From positions 1 through 64,000 of the forward strand of contig UEIJ01000020.1 of NCBI GenBank assembly GCA_900470195.1: a DNA stretch of 64,000 nt. The letters are read 5' to 3'. The position numbers and the translations under genes were made by a program. Each line of letters begins with the position of its first letter. Positions within the stretch are counted from its first letter, which is position 1. Under the pieces are notes generated by a model. It did not search any database. It worked only from the letters and a program-made list of their open reading frames with translations, and had not been told where the DNA came from. This stretch comes from Hyphomicrobiales bacterium. Its GTDB lineage: Bacteria > Pseudomonadota > Alphaproteobacteria > Rhizobiales > Rhizobiaceae. Below, in pieces: positions 1 to 8,565 of the stretch.

Positions 1-101
1 CTTTTGCGAAGCAAGTCCACAGGCATGGCTTGCCGCACGACGTGCGAAACCCATTCTCCGAGCGCCAAGCCCAGACGTGAAGCAACGCCGGACCCGTCCG
101 G

Positions 102-1356
102 TCAAAGGGCTGGATCGGGCTGCAAGATCGGCATCGACGGAGGGATGAGCGTCGGTATGTATTTCTCGCCGCTGACCCAGGCGTCCACGGTATCAGACCA
201 TTCCTGCATCATGTGTCGACGCTAAATTTCGTATTCCGCCTTGTTGTAGACACCGCGTGACGACCGACCGGCCTCGTGTGCCAGACACTTCTCGATCCAA
301 TCTCCGTTGAACCCAAGCTCATTCAGCAATGTCGAGCCTGTCCGGCGGAGATCGTGAACCGTGAACGGTTCGAGCGGCAAGCCTTCCTTCTTAGCCTGCT
401 CGACCACAGAATAGGTCACTCGATTGAACGTCGCTCGGGACATCGGGGCATCGGCGTCGTAACGGGAGGGCAAAACGTAGCGCGAGTTTCCTGAGCACGT
501 CTTGAGAGCGATGAAGATATCCAAGACTTGGCGTGACAGGTAGATGTTATGCGCCTTGGAACGCTTCATCCGCTCTTTCGGAATCGTCCAGACGGCATTC
601 TCGAAATCCACCTCATCCCACGTCGCGTCCTGAAGTTCGCTTTTGCGAACCATGGTGAGCAGAAACAGGCGAAGACCCAAACGAATGGTGGGCAGCGTGG
701 CGACATGCTCAAGCTGCTTCAGCATCACACGAATTTCCGATGGCGAGAGCGATCGATCCCTCGGCACGAAATTCGCGATCGAGGCCGGCCCTACATCGTC
801 AGCGGGGTTGGCAACCTTCGCCATGGAGGATCGCAATTCCGTAGACCTGCTTCAGAATATCACGAACGTGGATCGCAGTAGCTGGCGCACCCCGTTCGAC
901 AATCTTGCCGCAGTGTGCCCGGAGATCGTCAGGGGTAATTTCGGTGAGCAGCCGGTTGCGCCAGACTGGAAGCAACTCGCGCTCGAAGATCGAGCGCCGC
1001 ATGGCCCTGGTGCTGTCTGCCATGGGAGCACTCACCAACCACTTCTCACCAAACTCGCCGAAGCTCTTTGCTTCCTTCAAGCGGCGCTTCTCGCGCTGCT
1101 TTTCGATTGCGGGTGAGTGCCCCTCCCTGACCGCACGCCTCGCATCCAGGCACAGTTCCCGAGCACGCGCGAGCGAAATGCCATCGCGCCCATACTTGCC
1201 GAGATAGACGGTCTCGCGTCGCCCATTCAGCCGGTAATCCAGCCTGAAGGAGATAGCCCCAGTCGGCATAACGCGGACATACATGCCGTCGCGATCGGCG
1301 ACCTTGTACACTTTGTCTTTTGGTTTCAGCGACTTAATCGCAGCGTCCGTCAACAT
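102..1356 (-). pseudogene. Decayed P4-type tyrosine integrase of a guaA-site genomic island
   Basis: The family inserts and excises genomic islands by site-specific recombination. The N-terminal half (1356 down to about 825) has the DUF4102 arm-binding domain beginning MLTDAAIKSLKPKDKVYKV. Reading then shifts by one base at about 825: the frame ends in HGEGCQPR, while the +1 frame continues KVANPADDVGP as in the family, consistent with loss of one A from a short A run. The catalytic half keeps the family boxes: R in MVRKSEL, HDLRRT, CLAHE and the tyrosine in VYNKAEY. A TAG at 222-224 follows AEYEI, and the same frame continues RRHMMQEWSDTVDAW to a TGA at 102-104, matching the normal integrase tail. 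The chosen ATG at 1356 has a strong GGAGGAGG site at 1364-1371. Two lesions make an active full-length enzyme unlikely, though both catalytic halves could be made separately. A sequencing error at either lesion is possible. Confidence 0.88.
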
Positions 1357-1375
1357 TCTTACGCCTCCTCCGAAA

Positions 1376-1535
1376 AGTACCGTCAAGCGGTCTTGGGAGG
1401 CTCGTGGCGATAAAATTCCTACTTTATCAATGGCTTATGCCAAAAAAAGTACCGTCACGAGCTTCATTTCTCGTGACGGTACTTTCAAAAACGATGGGGA
1501 TCAATATGGGCGAGGACCGTCAGTCGTGACGGTAC
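1376..1535. repeat. Cluster of GTACCGTCA(CGA) repeats upstream of the integrase
   Basis: The motif appears as AGTACCGTCA at 1376-1385, inside the integrase 5' region; as a perfect 16-bp inverted pair at 1446-1461 and 1470-1485 with an 8-nt loop; and as ACCGTCA 1516-1522 facing TGACGGT 1527-1533, extended to GTAC at 1535. Five half-sites within 160 bp and none seen in the core genome to the right suggest a DNA-binding element of the island: integrase arm sites, or the operator of an island regulator. The 1446-1485 hairpin could also act as a transcription terminator. The role is inferred. Confidence 0.7.
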
Positions 1536-1549
1536 AATCAATCTCTGCC

Positions 1550-1568
1550 CATCGATAGACATCGATAG
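1550..1568 (+). repeat. Short tandem repeat CATCGATAG x2
   Basis: Two copies of CATCGATAG, each followed by a purine, lie in tandem with a 10-bp period between the repeat cluster and guaA. They sit where island core and arm sites would be expected. Nothing else supports a function. Confidence 0.4.
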
Positions 1569-1649
1569 GAACGAGAGGAAAAATTATTTTGTTTCAGCTA
1601 CTTACGTCGAATTCTAGCGCAAATTCGGCGACGTTCGGATAGGCTCGAA

Positions 1650-3212
1650 TCATTCCCACTCAATCGTGCCCGGCGGCTTGGACGTCACGTCGTAGACGAC
1701 GCGGTTGATGCCACGCACTTCGTTGATGATGCGCGTGGCAGCATTACCGAGGAAGTTCATGTCGTAGTGATAAAAATCAGCGGTCATGCCGTCCACCGAT
1801 GTCACGGCACGCAGTGCACAGACGAATTCGTAGGTACGGCCATCGCCCATCACGCCGACCGTCTGAACCGGCAGCAAAACCGCGAAAGCCTGCCAGATGG
1901 CATCGTAAAGACCGGCCTTGCGGATTTCATCCAGATAAATAGCATCTGCTTCACGCAGAATTTCGAGTTTTTCGCGGGTAATGCCACCGGGGCAACGGAT
2001 CGCGAGGCCCGGACCCGGGAACGGGTGACGGCCAATGAAGCTGTCCGGCAGGCCGAGTTCCTTGCCGAGCAGTCGCACTTCATCCTTGAACAGCTCGCGC
2101 AGCGGCTCGACCAGCTGCATCTTCATGCGTTCCGGCAGGCCGCCAACGTTGTGGTGCGACTTGATCGTCACCGACGGACCGCCGGCAAACGAAACGCTTT
2201 CGATGACATCAGGATAAAGCGTACCCTGCACGAGGAAATCCGCGCCACCAAGCTTTTTGGCCTCTTCCTCGAACACTTCGATGAAGAGACGGCCAATCGT
2301 CTTGCGCTTCTTTTCCGGATCGGTTTCGCCTTCCAGTTCGCCGATAAAGCGGTCGGATGCGTCCACGAGGATCAGCGGAAGGTTATAATGTTCGCGGAAC
2401 ATTTCCACGACCTGTTGCGCCTCGTTTTTGCGCATCAGACCATGATCGACGAGGATGCAGGTCAGCTGGTCGCCAATGGCTTCATGCGCCAGAAGTGCCG
2501 CAACGGACGAATCTACACCACCGGAAAGCGCGCAGATAACCTTGCCGCTACCGACCTGCTTGCGGATTGCTTCGACGGCCTGTTCACGGTAGGCACCCAT
2601 CGTCCAGCCCGGCTTTACGCCGACGATGCGATGAACGAAATTCTGCAACAACTTCGCCCCATCCGGCGTATGGACGACTTCTGGATGGAACTGCACGCCG
2701 TAATATTTGCGCTTTTCGTCAGCAATGGCTGCAAAAGGCGCATTCGGCGAAGTGCCTATAATCGTGAAGCCATCAGGAAGCGACGTGACGCGATCACCGT
2801 GGCTCATCCAGACCTGATGGCGAGTGCCCTTGGCCCAGATTCCTTCGAAAAGCGGGCTGTCTTCCTGCACATCCAGGAAGGCGCGACCGAACTCGCGGTC
2901 ATGGCCGCTTTCCACCTTGCCGCCCAGTTGGGCGCAGATGGTCTGCTCACCGTAGCAGATGCCGAGAACGGGAATGCCTGCCTCGAAAACTGCCTGCGGC
3001 GCGCGCGGCGAGCCGATGTCGGTCGTCGAATGCGGACTGCCGGAAAGGATTACACCTTTCGGCTTCAACCGTGTGAAAGCCTCTTCAGCTGACTGAAAAG
3101 GAACGATTTCACAATAGACATTGGCCTCGCGCACGCGACGCGCAATCAGCTGCGTGACCTGGCTGCCAAAGTCGATGATAAGGATTGTGTCGGGATGTGC
3201 CGTGATACTCAT
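1650..3212 (-). CDS. guaA: GMP synthase (glutamine-hydrolysing)
   Basis: Converts XMP, ATP and glutamine to GMP in the cytoplasm, the last step of guanine nucleotide synthesis. The 520-residue protein is full length. The N-terminal class I amidotransferase domain has the nucleophile Cys86 in GICYGEQ and the HPE pair in [10 protein letters not shown]. The ATP pyrophosphatase domain has the P-loop SGGVDSS, and the C-terminal dimerisation domain ends GTIEWE. An in-frame ATG three codons upstream (3221) is possible; MSITAHPDT at 3212 fits the family. guaB, the preceding enzyme of the pathway, lies about 8 kb away on the same strand and is not in the same operon. Its 3' end borders the island remnant and is intact. 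Confidence 0.97.
   Translation of the reverse strand: MSITAHPDTILIIDFGSQVTQLIARRVREANVYCEIVPFQSAEEAFTRLKPKGVILSGSPHSTTDIGSPRAPQAVFEAGIPVLGICYGEQTICAQLGGKVESGHDREFGRAFLDVQEDSPLFEGIWAKGTRHQVWMSHGDRVTSLPDGFTIIGTSPNAPFAAIADEKRKYYGVQFHPEVVHTPDGAKLLQNFVHRIVGVKPGWTMGAYREQAVEAIRKQVGSGKVICALSGGVDSSVAALLAHEAIGDQLTCILVDHGLMRKNEAQQVVEMFREHYNLPLILVDASDRFIGELEGETDPEKKRKTIGRLFIEVFEEEAKKLGGADFLVQGTLYPDVIESVSFAGGPSVTIKSHHNVGGLPERMKMQLVEPLRELFKDEVRLLGKELGLPDSFIGRHPFPGPGLAIRCPGGITREKLEILREADAIYLDEIRKAGLYDAIWQAFAVLLPVQTVGVMGDGRTYEFVCALRAVTSVDGMTADFYHYDMNFLGNAATRIINEVRGINRVVYDVTSKPPGTIEWE
1652..1665 (-). other. Probable island attachment core at the 3' end of guaA
   Basis: The last codons of guaA (T-I-E-W-E) lie here. 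The 3' end of guaA is an established integration site for genomic islands with P4-type integrases, and an integrase remnant lies 294 bp away in the usual orientation. No second copy of the sequence occurs between position 1 and 1650, so the partner site should lie to the left of the window if the island is still present. The call rests on context. Confidence 0.5.
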
Positions 3213-3291
3213 GTGCAGCATCTATTTAAAAAGTGGCCGGGATGCAATGCCTATATGGGGTATAGACGACATGCTCAACAAGTGCGTTGCT

Positions 3292-3324
3292 AAAAAAGGA
3301 TCAATACTGACATACCATTGTCAG
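3292..3324 (-). terminator. Weak terminator after mtnN
   Basis: On the minus strand a 6-bp hairpin CTGACA/TGTCAG (3307-3324, overlapping the mtnN stop) is followed, after about ten bases, by a run of six T (3292-3297). The gap makes it a poor intrinsic terminator; it may only reduce read-through into guaA. Confidence 0.35.
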
Positions 3325-3950
3325 GAGCAGATGAGTCCATCAGCGATAGCAGTCTCCAATCGCTCCACAGCAACCGCCAGTTTTTCATCGATAATGTGCA
3401 AATATTGCGTCCAGTCGCCAACATGCTGCAACTCGTTTGCGCCATCGGAGATACCGCGCAGCCCGAAAAGCGGCACTTCTGCAAGTTGGCAGGCGCGCAG
3501 GCAAGCATAGGTCTCCATATCGACCATATCCGCATCAATTGTCGTATAAGCCTCGCCGGAAACAATGTTTGCGCCCGTTGAAAGCGTTGCAGCAGGGATT
3601 TCGGGCACGGAAATCGGAAGTTCAATCACCTTGGGGATATCCAGAAAAGGCGTTGCGCCCTTTTCAAAGCCAAGCGGCGAAGCATCCATATCGCGATAGC
3701 ATACGGAAGATACCTGAAACACTTCCGCCTGCGGCAATCTGGCTGATCCGGCAGAACCAAGCGAGACCACGAGATCGGGCTTTTCGCCGGCATGGATCAG
3801 GCTGCCGAGAGCATATGCGAGATTGGCTGCCGCTTCAACCGGCCCTACCCCGATCATGACCGGCGTGAAGAGCTTCGCCAGATGGCGCCCATATTCTGCA
3901 TCCACCGCCATAACGTAGAGCAGGCGCTTTCGGGCAACCGTCTTTATCAT
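3321..3950 (-). CDS. mtnN: 5'-methylthioadenosine/S-adenosylhomocysteine nucleosidase
   Basis: Cleaves the glycosidic bond of methylthioadenosine and S-adenosylhomocysteine, releasing adenine and relieving product inhibition of methyltransferases. The 209-residue protein has the purine nucleoside phosphorylase-like fold: SLGSAGS in the phosphate-binding-type loop, DMETYACLRAC for the ribose-binding Met-Glu pair and the Asp of LRGISDGAN, the usual catalytic acid. It is somewhat shorter than the E. coli enzyme, as is common for the alphaproteobacterial branch. Its ATG overlaps the stop of the upstream thioesterase gene (ATGA), so the two are probably translationally coupled. Substrate preference between MTA and SAH cannot be read from the sequence. 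Confidence 0.87.
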   Translation of the reverse strand: MIKTVARKRLLYVMAVDAEYGRHLAKLFTPVMIGVGPVEAAANLAYALGSLIHAGEKPDLVVSLGSAGSARLPQAEVFQVSSVCYRDMDASPLGFEKGATPFLDIPKVIELPISVPEIPAATLSTGANIVSGEAYTTIDADMVDMETYACLRACQLAEVPLFGLRGISDGANELQHVGDWTQYLHIIDEKLAVAVERLETAIADGLICS

Positions 3951-4402
3951 CCTTGCAAGCCTTTTCTGTCCTGCACGACCATCATCGTCCCGGTCATCGT
4001 CGCAATGAGACGCACTTCCGTGTCGGTGACGGCAAATGCCTGTCCATCACTCACCATGATCGTCCGGCCTGGTTTGGTGACTTCGCCACGGAACAGAAAG
4101 CGTTCGCCCTTCCCCGGAGCAAGCAGATTTACCTTGAATTCGATCGTCAGCACAGCCGCGTCGGATGGCATTAACGTGAGCGCCGCATAGCCGCAGGCAG
4201 AATCGAGCGCAGCGGAAATCATGCCCGCGTGGAGAATGCCGTGCTGTTGCGTCAGTTCTTCACGAAACGGCATTTCGATTTCAACAATGCCAGGCTCACA
4301 TCGCGCCAGTTCAGCGCCAATCAGCTTCATGGCAGCCTGCCGCCCGAAACTTTCCTCAACGCGTTCCTTGAAATCTGGTTCCGCTACACGGTGCGCCGAC
4401 AT
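3947..4402 (-). CDS. PaaI-family hotdog-fold thioesterase
   Basis: A 151-residue hotdog-fold protein of the PaaI/YbgC type, predicted to hydrolyse acyl-CoA thioesters in the cytoplasm. The motif HGILHAGMISAALDSACGYAA matches the family's central helix, with the conserved HGG-type turn replaced by HAG, and is followed by the beta-strands TIEFKVNLLAPGKG. The real substrate is unknown; phenylacetyl-CoA-related thioesters are only a family default, and no paa genes lie nearby. It overlaps mtnN by four bases and starts 75 bp after the RNA methyltransferase gene on the same strand, so the three may be co-transcribed. Confidence 0.8.
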   Translation of the reverse strand: MSAHRVAEPDFKERVEESFGRQAAMKLIGAELARCEPGIVEIEMPFREELTQQHGILHAGMISAALDSACGYAALTLMPSDAAVLTIEFKVNLLAPGKGERFLFRGEVTKPGRTIMVSDGQAFAVTDTEVRLIATMTGTMMVVQDRKGLQG

Positions 4403-4476
4403 CGGGTCCCCCGCTCTATCCGTTACTTTTACGCATTATCCGGTCCAAAACCGCTTCGCGTTTTTGCTGGAATGCA

Positions 4477-5766
4477 CTATTTCGACCTTTGCAGAATGCT
4501 CACATAAAACCCGTCAGTGTCAGTAGACAATGGCGAAAAAACTGCGCCATGCGAGGGATATACCGGCTTCATGTCACCTGCGTCAGCGACAACTGTGTCC
4601 CACAAAATCTGCGGTGCGACTTCCTTAAAATCAGCATTATCGCGAAGAAACTGCGCCACTTGCCGAATATTTTCCTCAACAAAGAGCGAGCAGGTGACAT
4701 AAGCAAGCCGCCCTCCCTGCTTCACATAGTGCTTGGCGGATTCGAGCACTTCCCTCTGGTCCTGAACGCGCCGCTCAAGCTGCTGCTCGTTCAGTCGCCA
4801 TTTTGCATCCGGACGGCGACGCCATGTGCCGGAGCCGGTGCATGGCGCATCGGTCAGCACGAGGTCCATCTGCCCGATGAGCGGGTCGAGTGCGTCAAGA
4901 TTTCCATGCACCTGCGTATTGCGAACCCCCGCACGCTGCAGCCGTTCGTGCATGGGCGAAAGCCGCGCACGCTCGGCGTCATATGCGTGAATTTGACCGC
5001 TGTTTTGCATCGCAGCCGCCAGCGCCAACGTCTTACCCCCGGCACCCGCACAATAGTCCAGCACCTGCAGACCGGGTTGCGCACCTGCAAAAAGCGCGGC
5101 AAGCTGTGACCCGAGGTCCTGAACCTCGAACCAGCCGTCGAGAAAGGCCTGCTCGCCCTGCACATTCGGATGGCGGCCAAGGGCTTCGATCGGCGGTATG
5201 CGCAAGGCTTGTGCAAGGAATGGGACCGGTGCAGCGCCGGCTTTTTCCAAGGCCGCAAGCGTTTGCTCAGGCTTGGCCTTCAAACTGTTTACGCGCAGAT
5301 CGACGGGTGGCCGCGTTGCCAGTGCCCTGCCCTCGTCCACCCAGCGCGCGCCAAAAAGCTCCTCAAGCGACGCGGCACACCATTCCGGTACGTCTGCCTG
5401 AATGTGAGCGGGTGCTTGAGCAATATCCCGGCTTTCCCAGGCGATACGGCGAGGCGGTTCCAGCGTTTCGGGTGCGAATTTGTCGCCGTCGAGGACGGTG
5501 TCGATAGCCGCGATATCCATGCCACCATCGGCCAGCAACGCGCCGAATGCCAGAGCGCGTGCATCATCGGCATCCATTCGCCACGCAATGGACAGTTTGC
5601 GGCGCAGTGCGTCATAGACGATATTGCCAATCACAGCGCGGTCACCTGCGCCTGCGAAACGATGGGAAGCGCCCCAATCCTTCAGCACATCAGAAGCCGG
5701 GCGCGTGCCCGCTTCGATCTGATCCAATACCTCGATAGCCGCCTGCAGGCGTCCGCCAAGCCGCAT
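4477..5766 (-). CDS. RsmB/NOP-family RNA (cytosine-5) methyltransferase
   Basis: A SAM-dependent methyltransferase predicted to make 5-methylcytosine in rRNA. The 429-residue protein has an N-terminal NusB-like/RsmB region, then the Rossmann fold with LDYCAGAGGKTLALAAAM (SAM site). Both catalytic cysteines of the family are present: one in TDAPCTGSGTWRRRPD and one in YVTCSLFVEEN. The ATG at 5766 has the upstream site AAGGAGACAC; longer frames reach 5835 but would run toward the catalase terminator. The exact target base (position 967 in E. coli RsmB) is inferred from family only. It lies downstream of a terminated katA and upstream of a thioesterase gene. Confidence 0.9.
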   Translation of the reverse strand: MRLGGRLQAAIEVLDQIEAGTRPASDVLKDWGASHRFAGAGDRAVIGNIVYDALRRKLSIAWRMDADDARALAFGALLADGGMDIAAIDTVLDGDKFAPETLEPPRRIAWESRDIAQAPAHIQADVPEWCAASLEELFGARWVDEGRALATRPPVDLRVNSLKAKPEQTLAALEKAGAAPVPFLAQALRIPPIEALGRHPNVQGEQAFLDGWFEVQDLGSQLAALFAGAQPGLQVLDYCAGAGGKTLALAAAMQNSGQIHAYDAERARLSPMHERLQRAGVRNTQVHGNLDALDPLIGQMDLVLTDAPCTGSGTWRRRPDAKWRLNEQQLERRVQDQREVLESAKHYVKQGGRLAYVTCSLFVEENIRQVAQFLRDNADFKEVAPQILWDTVVADAGDMKPVYPSHGAVFSPLSTDTDGFYVSILQRSK

Positions 5767-5838
5767 TGTGTCTCCTTCTCGAATGCCTGCTCGGGCATAG
5801 CCTTCCTTGCAGGGAAAAGGCAATCGGCAAATCAAAAC

Positions 5839-5871
5839 AAAAAAGCCGGAGCGGCGAGCTCCGGCTTTTTT
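5839..5871 (-). terminator. Intrinsic terminator of katA
   Basis: A GCCGGAGC/GCTCCGGC stem (5845-5852 with 5858-5865) with a 5-nt loop is flanked by A6 on the left and T6 on the right, 16 bp past the katA stop. It should separate katA from the methyltransferase gene and is symmetrical enough to work in both directions. Confidence 0.9.
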
Positions 5872-5887
5872 CGCTTACAATGACAGC

Positions 5888-7387
5888 CTATTCGGCTGCG
5901 GTTGCCTCTTCGCTCAAGGCAATTGTATTGGCTTCATACCCATGAGCATCCTTCAGTGCTTTACGCACGCCTGCTTCATAGTCGGGATGAACGAGCTTGA
6001 AGTGACCAAGCTGACGCTCGATGATGAAGCCGGGTACGCCGTTCATTGCTGCGGCAATGTTGGCAAACAGGCGCTGTCTTTGTCCTTCATCGAACAGGTT
6101 GAACAGGGCGCGCGGCTGCGAGTAATCGTCATTGCCGATGCGGTGGTTATAGCGATCCGCATCACCGGAAATCTTCAGCGGCGGTTCCTTGGCGGACGGC
6201 TGTTCAACCGGGCCGTTAAAGGAATTCGGTTCGTAATAAGCGTCCGGATTGCCGGTCTTGATGCCGCCATAGACATTCATCTGGCCATCGCGGTGATAGT
6301 GATGGACCGGGCACTTCGGCTGATTGACCGGAATGCTTTCGTAATGCGTGCCAAGCCGGTGACGGTGCGCATCCGCATAGGAGAAAATACGCGCCTGCAA
6401 CATCTTGTCCGGGGAAAACCCAATGCCAGGAACGATGTTGGAGGGCGAGAAGGCCGCATTTTCAATCTCGGTGAAATAGTTTTCCGGATTGCGGTTCAGT
6501 TCCATGATGCCAATATCGATCGGCGGATAATCGGCGTGCGGCCAGACCTTGGTGAGATCGAACGGATTGTAGGGCGTCTTGTTGGCTTCGAGTTCCGGCA
6601 TGATCTGCACCTGAACCTTCCACTTCGGATAGTCGCCCTTGTCGATGGAGGTGAAGAGGTCTTCCTGCGTGGATTCACGCGTGCGGCCAATCACGCTCTC
6701 AGCTTCCGCATTGGTCCAGTGCCTGTGGCCCTGCATGGTCTTGAAATGGAACTTGACCCAATAGCGTTCGCCTGCATCGTTCCAGAACGAATAGGTGTGG
6801 GAGCCGTATCCGTTGATGTGACGCACATCGGTCGGCAAACCGCGATCCGACATCAGGATTGTCACCTGATGCAGGCTTTCCGGCGAGAGAGACCAGAAAT
6901 CCCACATGGCCGTTGCCGAGCGCAAGTTGGTCTTGGGATGGCGCTTCTGTGTATGAATGAAATCCGGGAACTTGACCGGATCGCGCACGAAGAACACAGG
7001 CGTGTTGTTACCGACCAGATCCCAGTTGCCTTCCTCCGTGTAGAACTTCAGGGCAAAGCCGCGCACATCGCGTTCCGCATCGGCAGCGCCCAGTTCACCG
7101 GCAACGGTGGAAAAACGCGCCAGCATCGGCGTCTGCGCACCCGGCTGGAGAGCCTTGGCCTTGGTATATTTCGAAATATCGCCGGTGATGGTCAGTGTAC
7201 CATAAGCACCCCATCCCTTGGCGTGAACTGCGCGTTCCGGAATGCGTTCGCGGTTTTGATGGCTCAGTTTTTCAATGAGCTGATAATCCTGCATCAAAAG
7301 CGGGCCGCGCTCGCCCGCACTCAGGGAATTCTGGTTGTCCGGTATCGGAGCGCCTGCGCTCGTCGTCATTATCGGGCGATCTGCCAT
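5888..7387 (-). CDS. katA: Monofunctional haem catalase
   Basis: Decomposes hydrogen peroxide to water and oxygen. The 499-residue size is that of small-subunit (clade 3-like) catalases. Visible features: catalytic His55 in [12 protein letters not shown], the RFSTVAGE block, the Asn in [15 protein letters not shown], and the proximal haem Tyr in the [14 protein letters not shown] signature. There is no signal peptide; some Brucella-group catalases are nevertheless found in the periplasm, which cannot be judged here. ATG at 7387 follows AGGAGGGAATTCCC. The gene is divergent from oxyR, 167 bp apart, so peroxide induction through OxyR is likely. In Brucella the same gene is often named katE. Confidence 0.96.
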   Translation of the reverse strand: MADRPIMTTSAGAPIPDNQNSLSAGERGPLLMQDYQLIEKLSHQNRERIPERAVHAKGWGAYGTLTITGDISKYTKAKALQPGAQTPMLARFSTVAGELGAADAERDVRGFALKFYTEEGNWDLVGNNTPVFFVRDPVKFPDFIHTQKRHPKTNLRSATAMWDFWSLSPESLHQVTILMSDRGLPTDVRHINGYGSHTYSFWNDAGERYWVKFHFKTMQGHRHWTNAEAESVIGRTRESTQEDLFTSIDKGDYPKWKVQVQIMPELEANKTPYNPFDLTKVWPHADYPPIDIGIMELNRNPENYFTEIENAAFSPSNIVPGIGFSPDKMLQARIFSYADAHRHRLGTHYESIPVNQPKCPVHHYHRDGQMNVYGGIKTGNPDAYYEPNSFNGPVEQPSAKEPPLKISGDADRYNHRIGNDDYSQPRALFNLFDEGQRQRLFANIAAAMNGVPGFIIERQLGHFKLVHPDYEAGVRKALKDAHGYEANTIALSEEATAAE

Positions 7388-7537
7388 GGGAATTCCCTCC
7401 TGAAAAGCCAATATTGGAATACGACCAGCCTTGCCAGAGGCATCATACGGCTCTTCCGTGTCACGCCGTAGCAAGGTAACTGGCGTACATTAGACCTATT
7501 CCAATCATAATCTCCAATTGCTTTTTCGATAATTTTC

Positions 7538-7554
7538 GATAAGATTTTCCTATC
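7538..7554. promoter_or_regulatory. Candidate OxyR operator in the katA-oxyR intergenic region
   Basis: GATA (7538-7541) and TATC (7551-7554) form an inverted repeat with 9 bp between them, abutting the oxyR ATG. A second TTTCGATAA copy lies just upstream (about 7524-7532). Spaced ATAG/CTAT-type half-sites are typical of OxyR, and the position suits autorepression. No clear ribosome-binding site precedes oxyR, so the operator may also lower its translation. This was found by eye; no binding is shown. Confidence 0.45.
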
Positions 7555-8487
7555 ATGTTCACAGTACGTCAGATGCGTTACTTCGAAGCTCTTGCCACCA
7601 CACTGCATTTTCGCAAGGCCGCCCAACTGGCGCACGTGTCGCAACCGGCACTTTCGGCCCAGATCGCGGAAATGGAAGCCCTTGCAGGGGCACCGCTTTT
7701 TGAACGCTCGCAGCGGCAGGTCATAATGACAGAGCTCGGAAAGCAACTTTATCCAGGCATCCAGACAGTCTTGCGTGAGCTCCATTCACTTGAGGAGATA
7801 GCTGCGCAAAGCCGAGGTCTCCTGCAAACGCGGTTGCGGCTGGGCATAATACCCACTGTCGCCCCCTATCTTGTCCCGGTCCTTATTCCGCTTTTGCGTG
7901 AACGGCATCCGACCTTTCGCCTTCAATTGCGAGAAAGTGTAACCGCCAAACTGCTTGACGAACTGCATGCCGGTGAAATCGACGCGATTGTCGCAGCCCT
8001 TCCGATAGATGACGAGCGCCTTGCGCAGAAAAAACTTTTCGATGATCGCTTTCTGATCGCGACCTCCACCAATGATCAGACGGTCCTCGCTTCACCAATG
8101 ACACAGGACAACGTCGCTCTCGAACGATTGCTCCTGTTGGAAGAAGGACATTGTATGCGGGATCAGGCACTTGCCGTTTGCTCACTGCCCTCGCAGCGCC
8201 AGCTGGTAAAGTATGGCGCCACCAGCATGACCACCCTTTTACAAATGGTGAGCCATGGCATGGGCCTTACACTCATCCCCGAAATCGCGGTGCACGCCGA
8301 AACACGTAGCAACCATATGCGTATCGTCCCATTTGCGGGCGAACAGCCGAAACGAGAGATTGCGCTGTTCTGGCGGCGCCAGAGCATGCGTGGGAAGGAT
8401 TTCAGCGCCCTCGCCGACTGTATCACCGAAAGCGCCAACCAATTGAAAGTGAGCCCGGACGATCTCAACACTCTGGTAAGAGCTTAA
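7555..8487 (+). CDS. oxyR: LysR-family peroxide sensor OxyR
   Basis: Transcription factor that senses hydrogen peroxide and activates antioxidant genes. The 310-residue protein has the LysR winged helix (FRKAAQLAHVSQPALSAQIA, about residues 19-38) and a periplasmic-binding-like effector domain. The two redox cysteines are present at Cys200 and Cys209 in GHCMRDQALAVC, equivalent to Cys199/Cys208 of E. coli OxyR, so this is a true peroxide sensor and not just any LysR protein. Divergent katA is the obvious target. It starts ATG at 7555 directly after an inverted repeat and without a good Shine-Dalgarno sequence. Confidence 0.95.
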   Translation: MFTVRQMRYFEALATTLHFRKAAQLAHVSQPALSAQIAEMEALAGAPLFERSQRQVIMTELGKQLYPGIQTVLRELHSLEEIAAQSRGLLQTRLRLGIIPTVAPYLVPVLIPLLRERHPTFRLQLRESVTAKLLDELHAGEIDAIVAALPIDDERLAQKKLFDDRFLIATSTNDQTVLASPMTQDNVALERLLLLEEGHCMRDQALAVCSLPSQRQLVKYGATSMTTLLQMVSHGMGLTLIPEIAVHAETRSNHMRIVPFAGEQPKREIALFWRRQSMRGKDFSALADCITESANQLKVSPDDLNTLVRA

Positions 8488-8492
8488 CACTC

Positions 8493-8507
8493 TTAAGGCT
8501 GCATTAA
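8493..8507. promoter_or_regulatory. TTAA-N7-TTAA motif (CtrA-box type) upstream of the cytochrome gene
   Basis: TTAA at 8493-8496 and 8504-8507 are separated by exactly 7 bp, the full consensus of the alphaproteobacterial cell-cycle regulator CtrA. A third TTAA lies at 8484. The site is 59 bp before the cytochrome ATG and just after the oxyR stop. The match may be chance in an A/T-rich gap. Confidence 0.35.
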
Positions 8508-8565
8508 GCTTGGAAGCATAGCCACCCAACGTTTTGATTCTGAAACCTATTGCCTGGAGGGGATA

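Noticed and set aside
1-101. Possible gene at the left window edge
   Set aside because: Sequence beyond the integrase tail is too short and shows no convincing frame or motif.
1767-3092. 441-codon open frame opposite guaA
   Set aside because: Antisense shadow caused by codon bias; no family resemblance, and guaA is certain.
5807-7471. 554-codon open frame opposite katA
   Set aside because: Antisense shadow; runs through the catalase terminator and has no recognisable domain.
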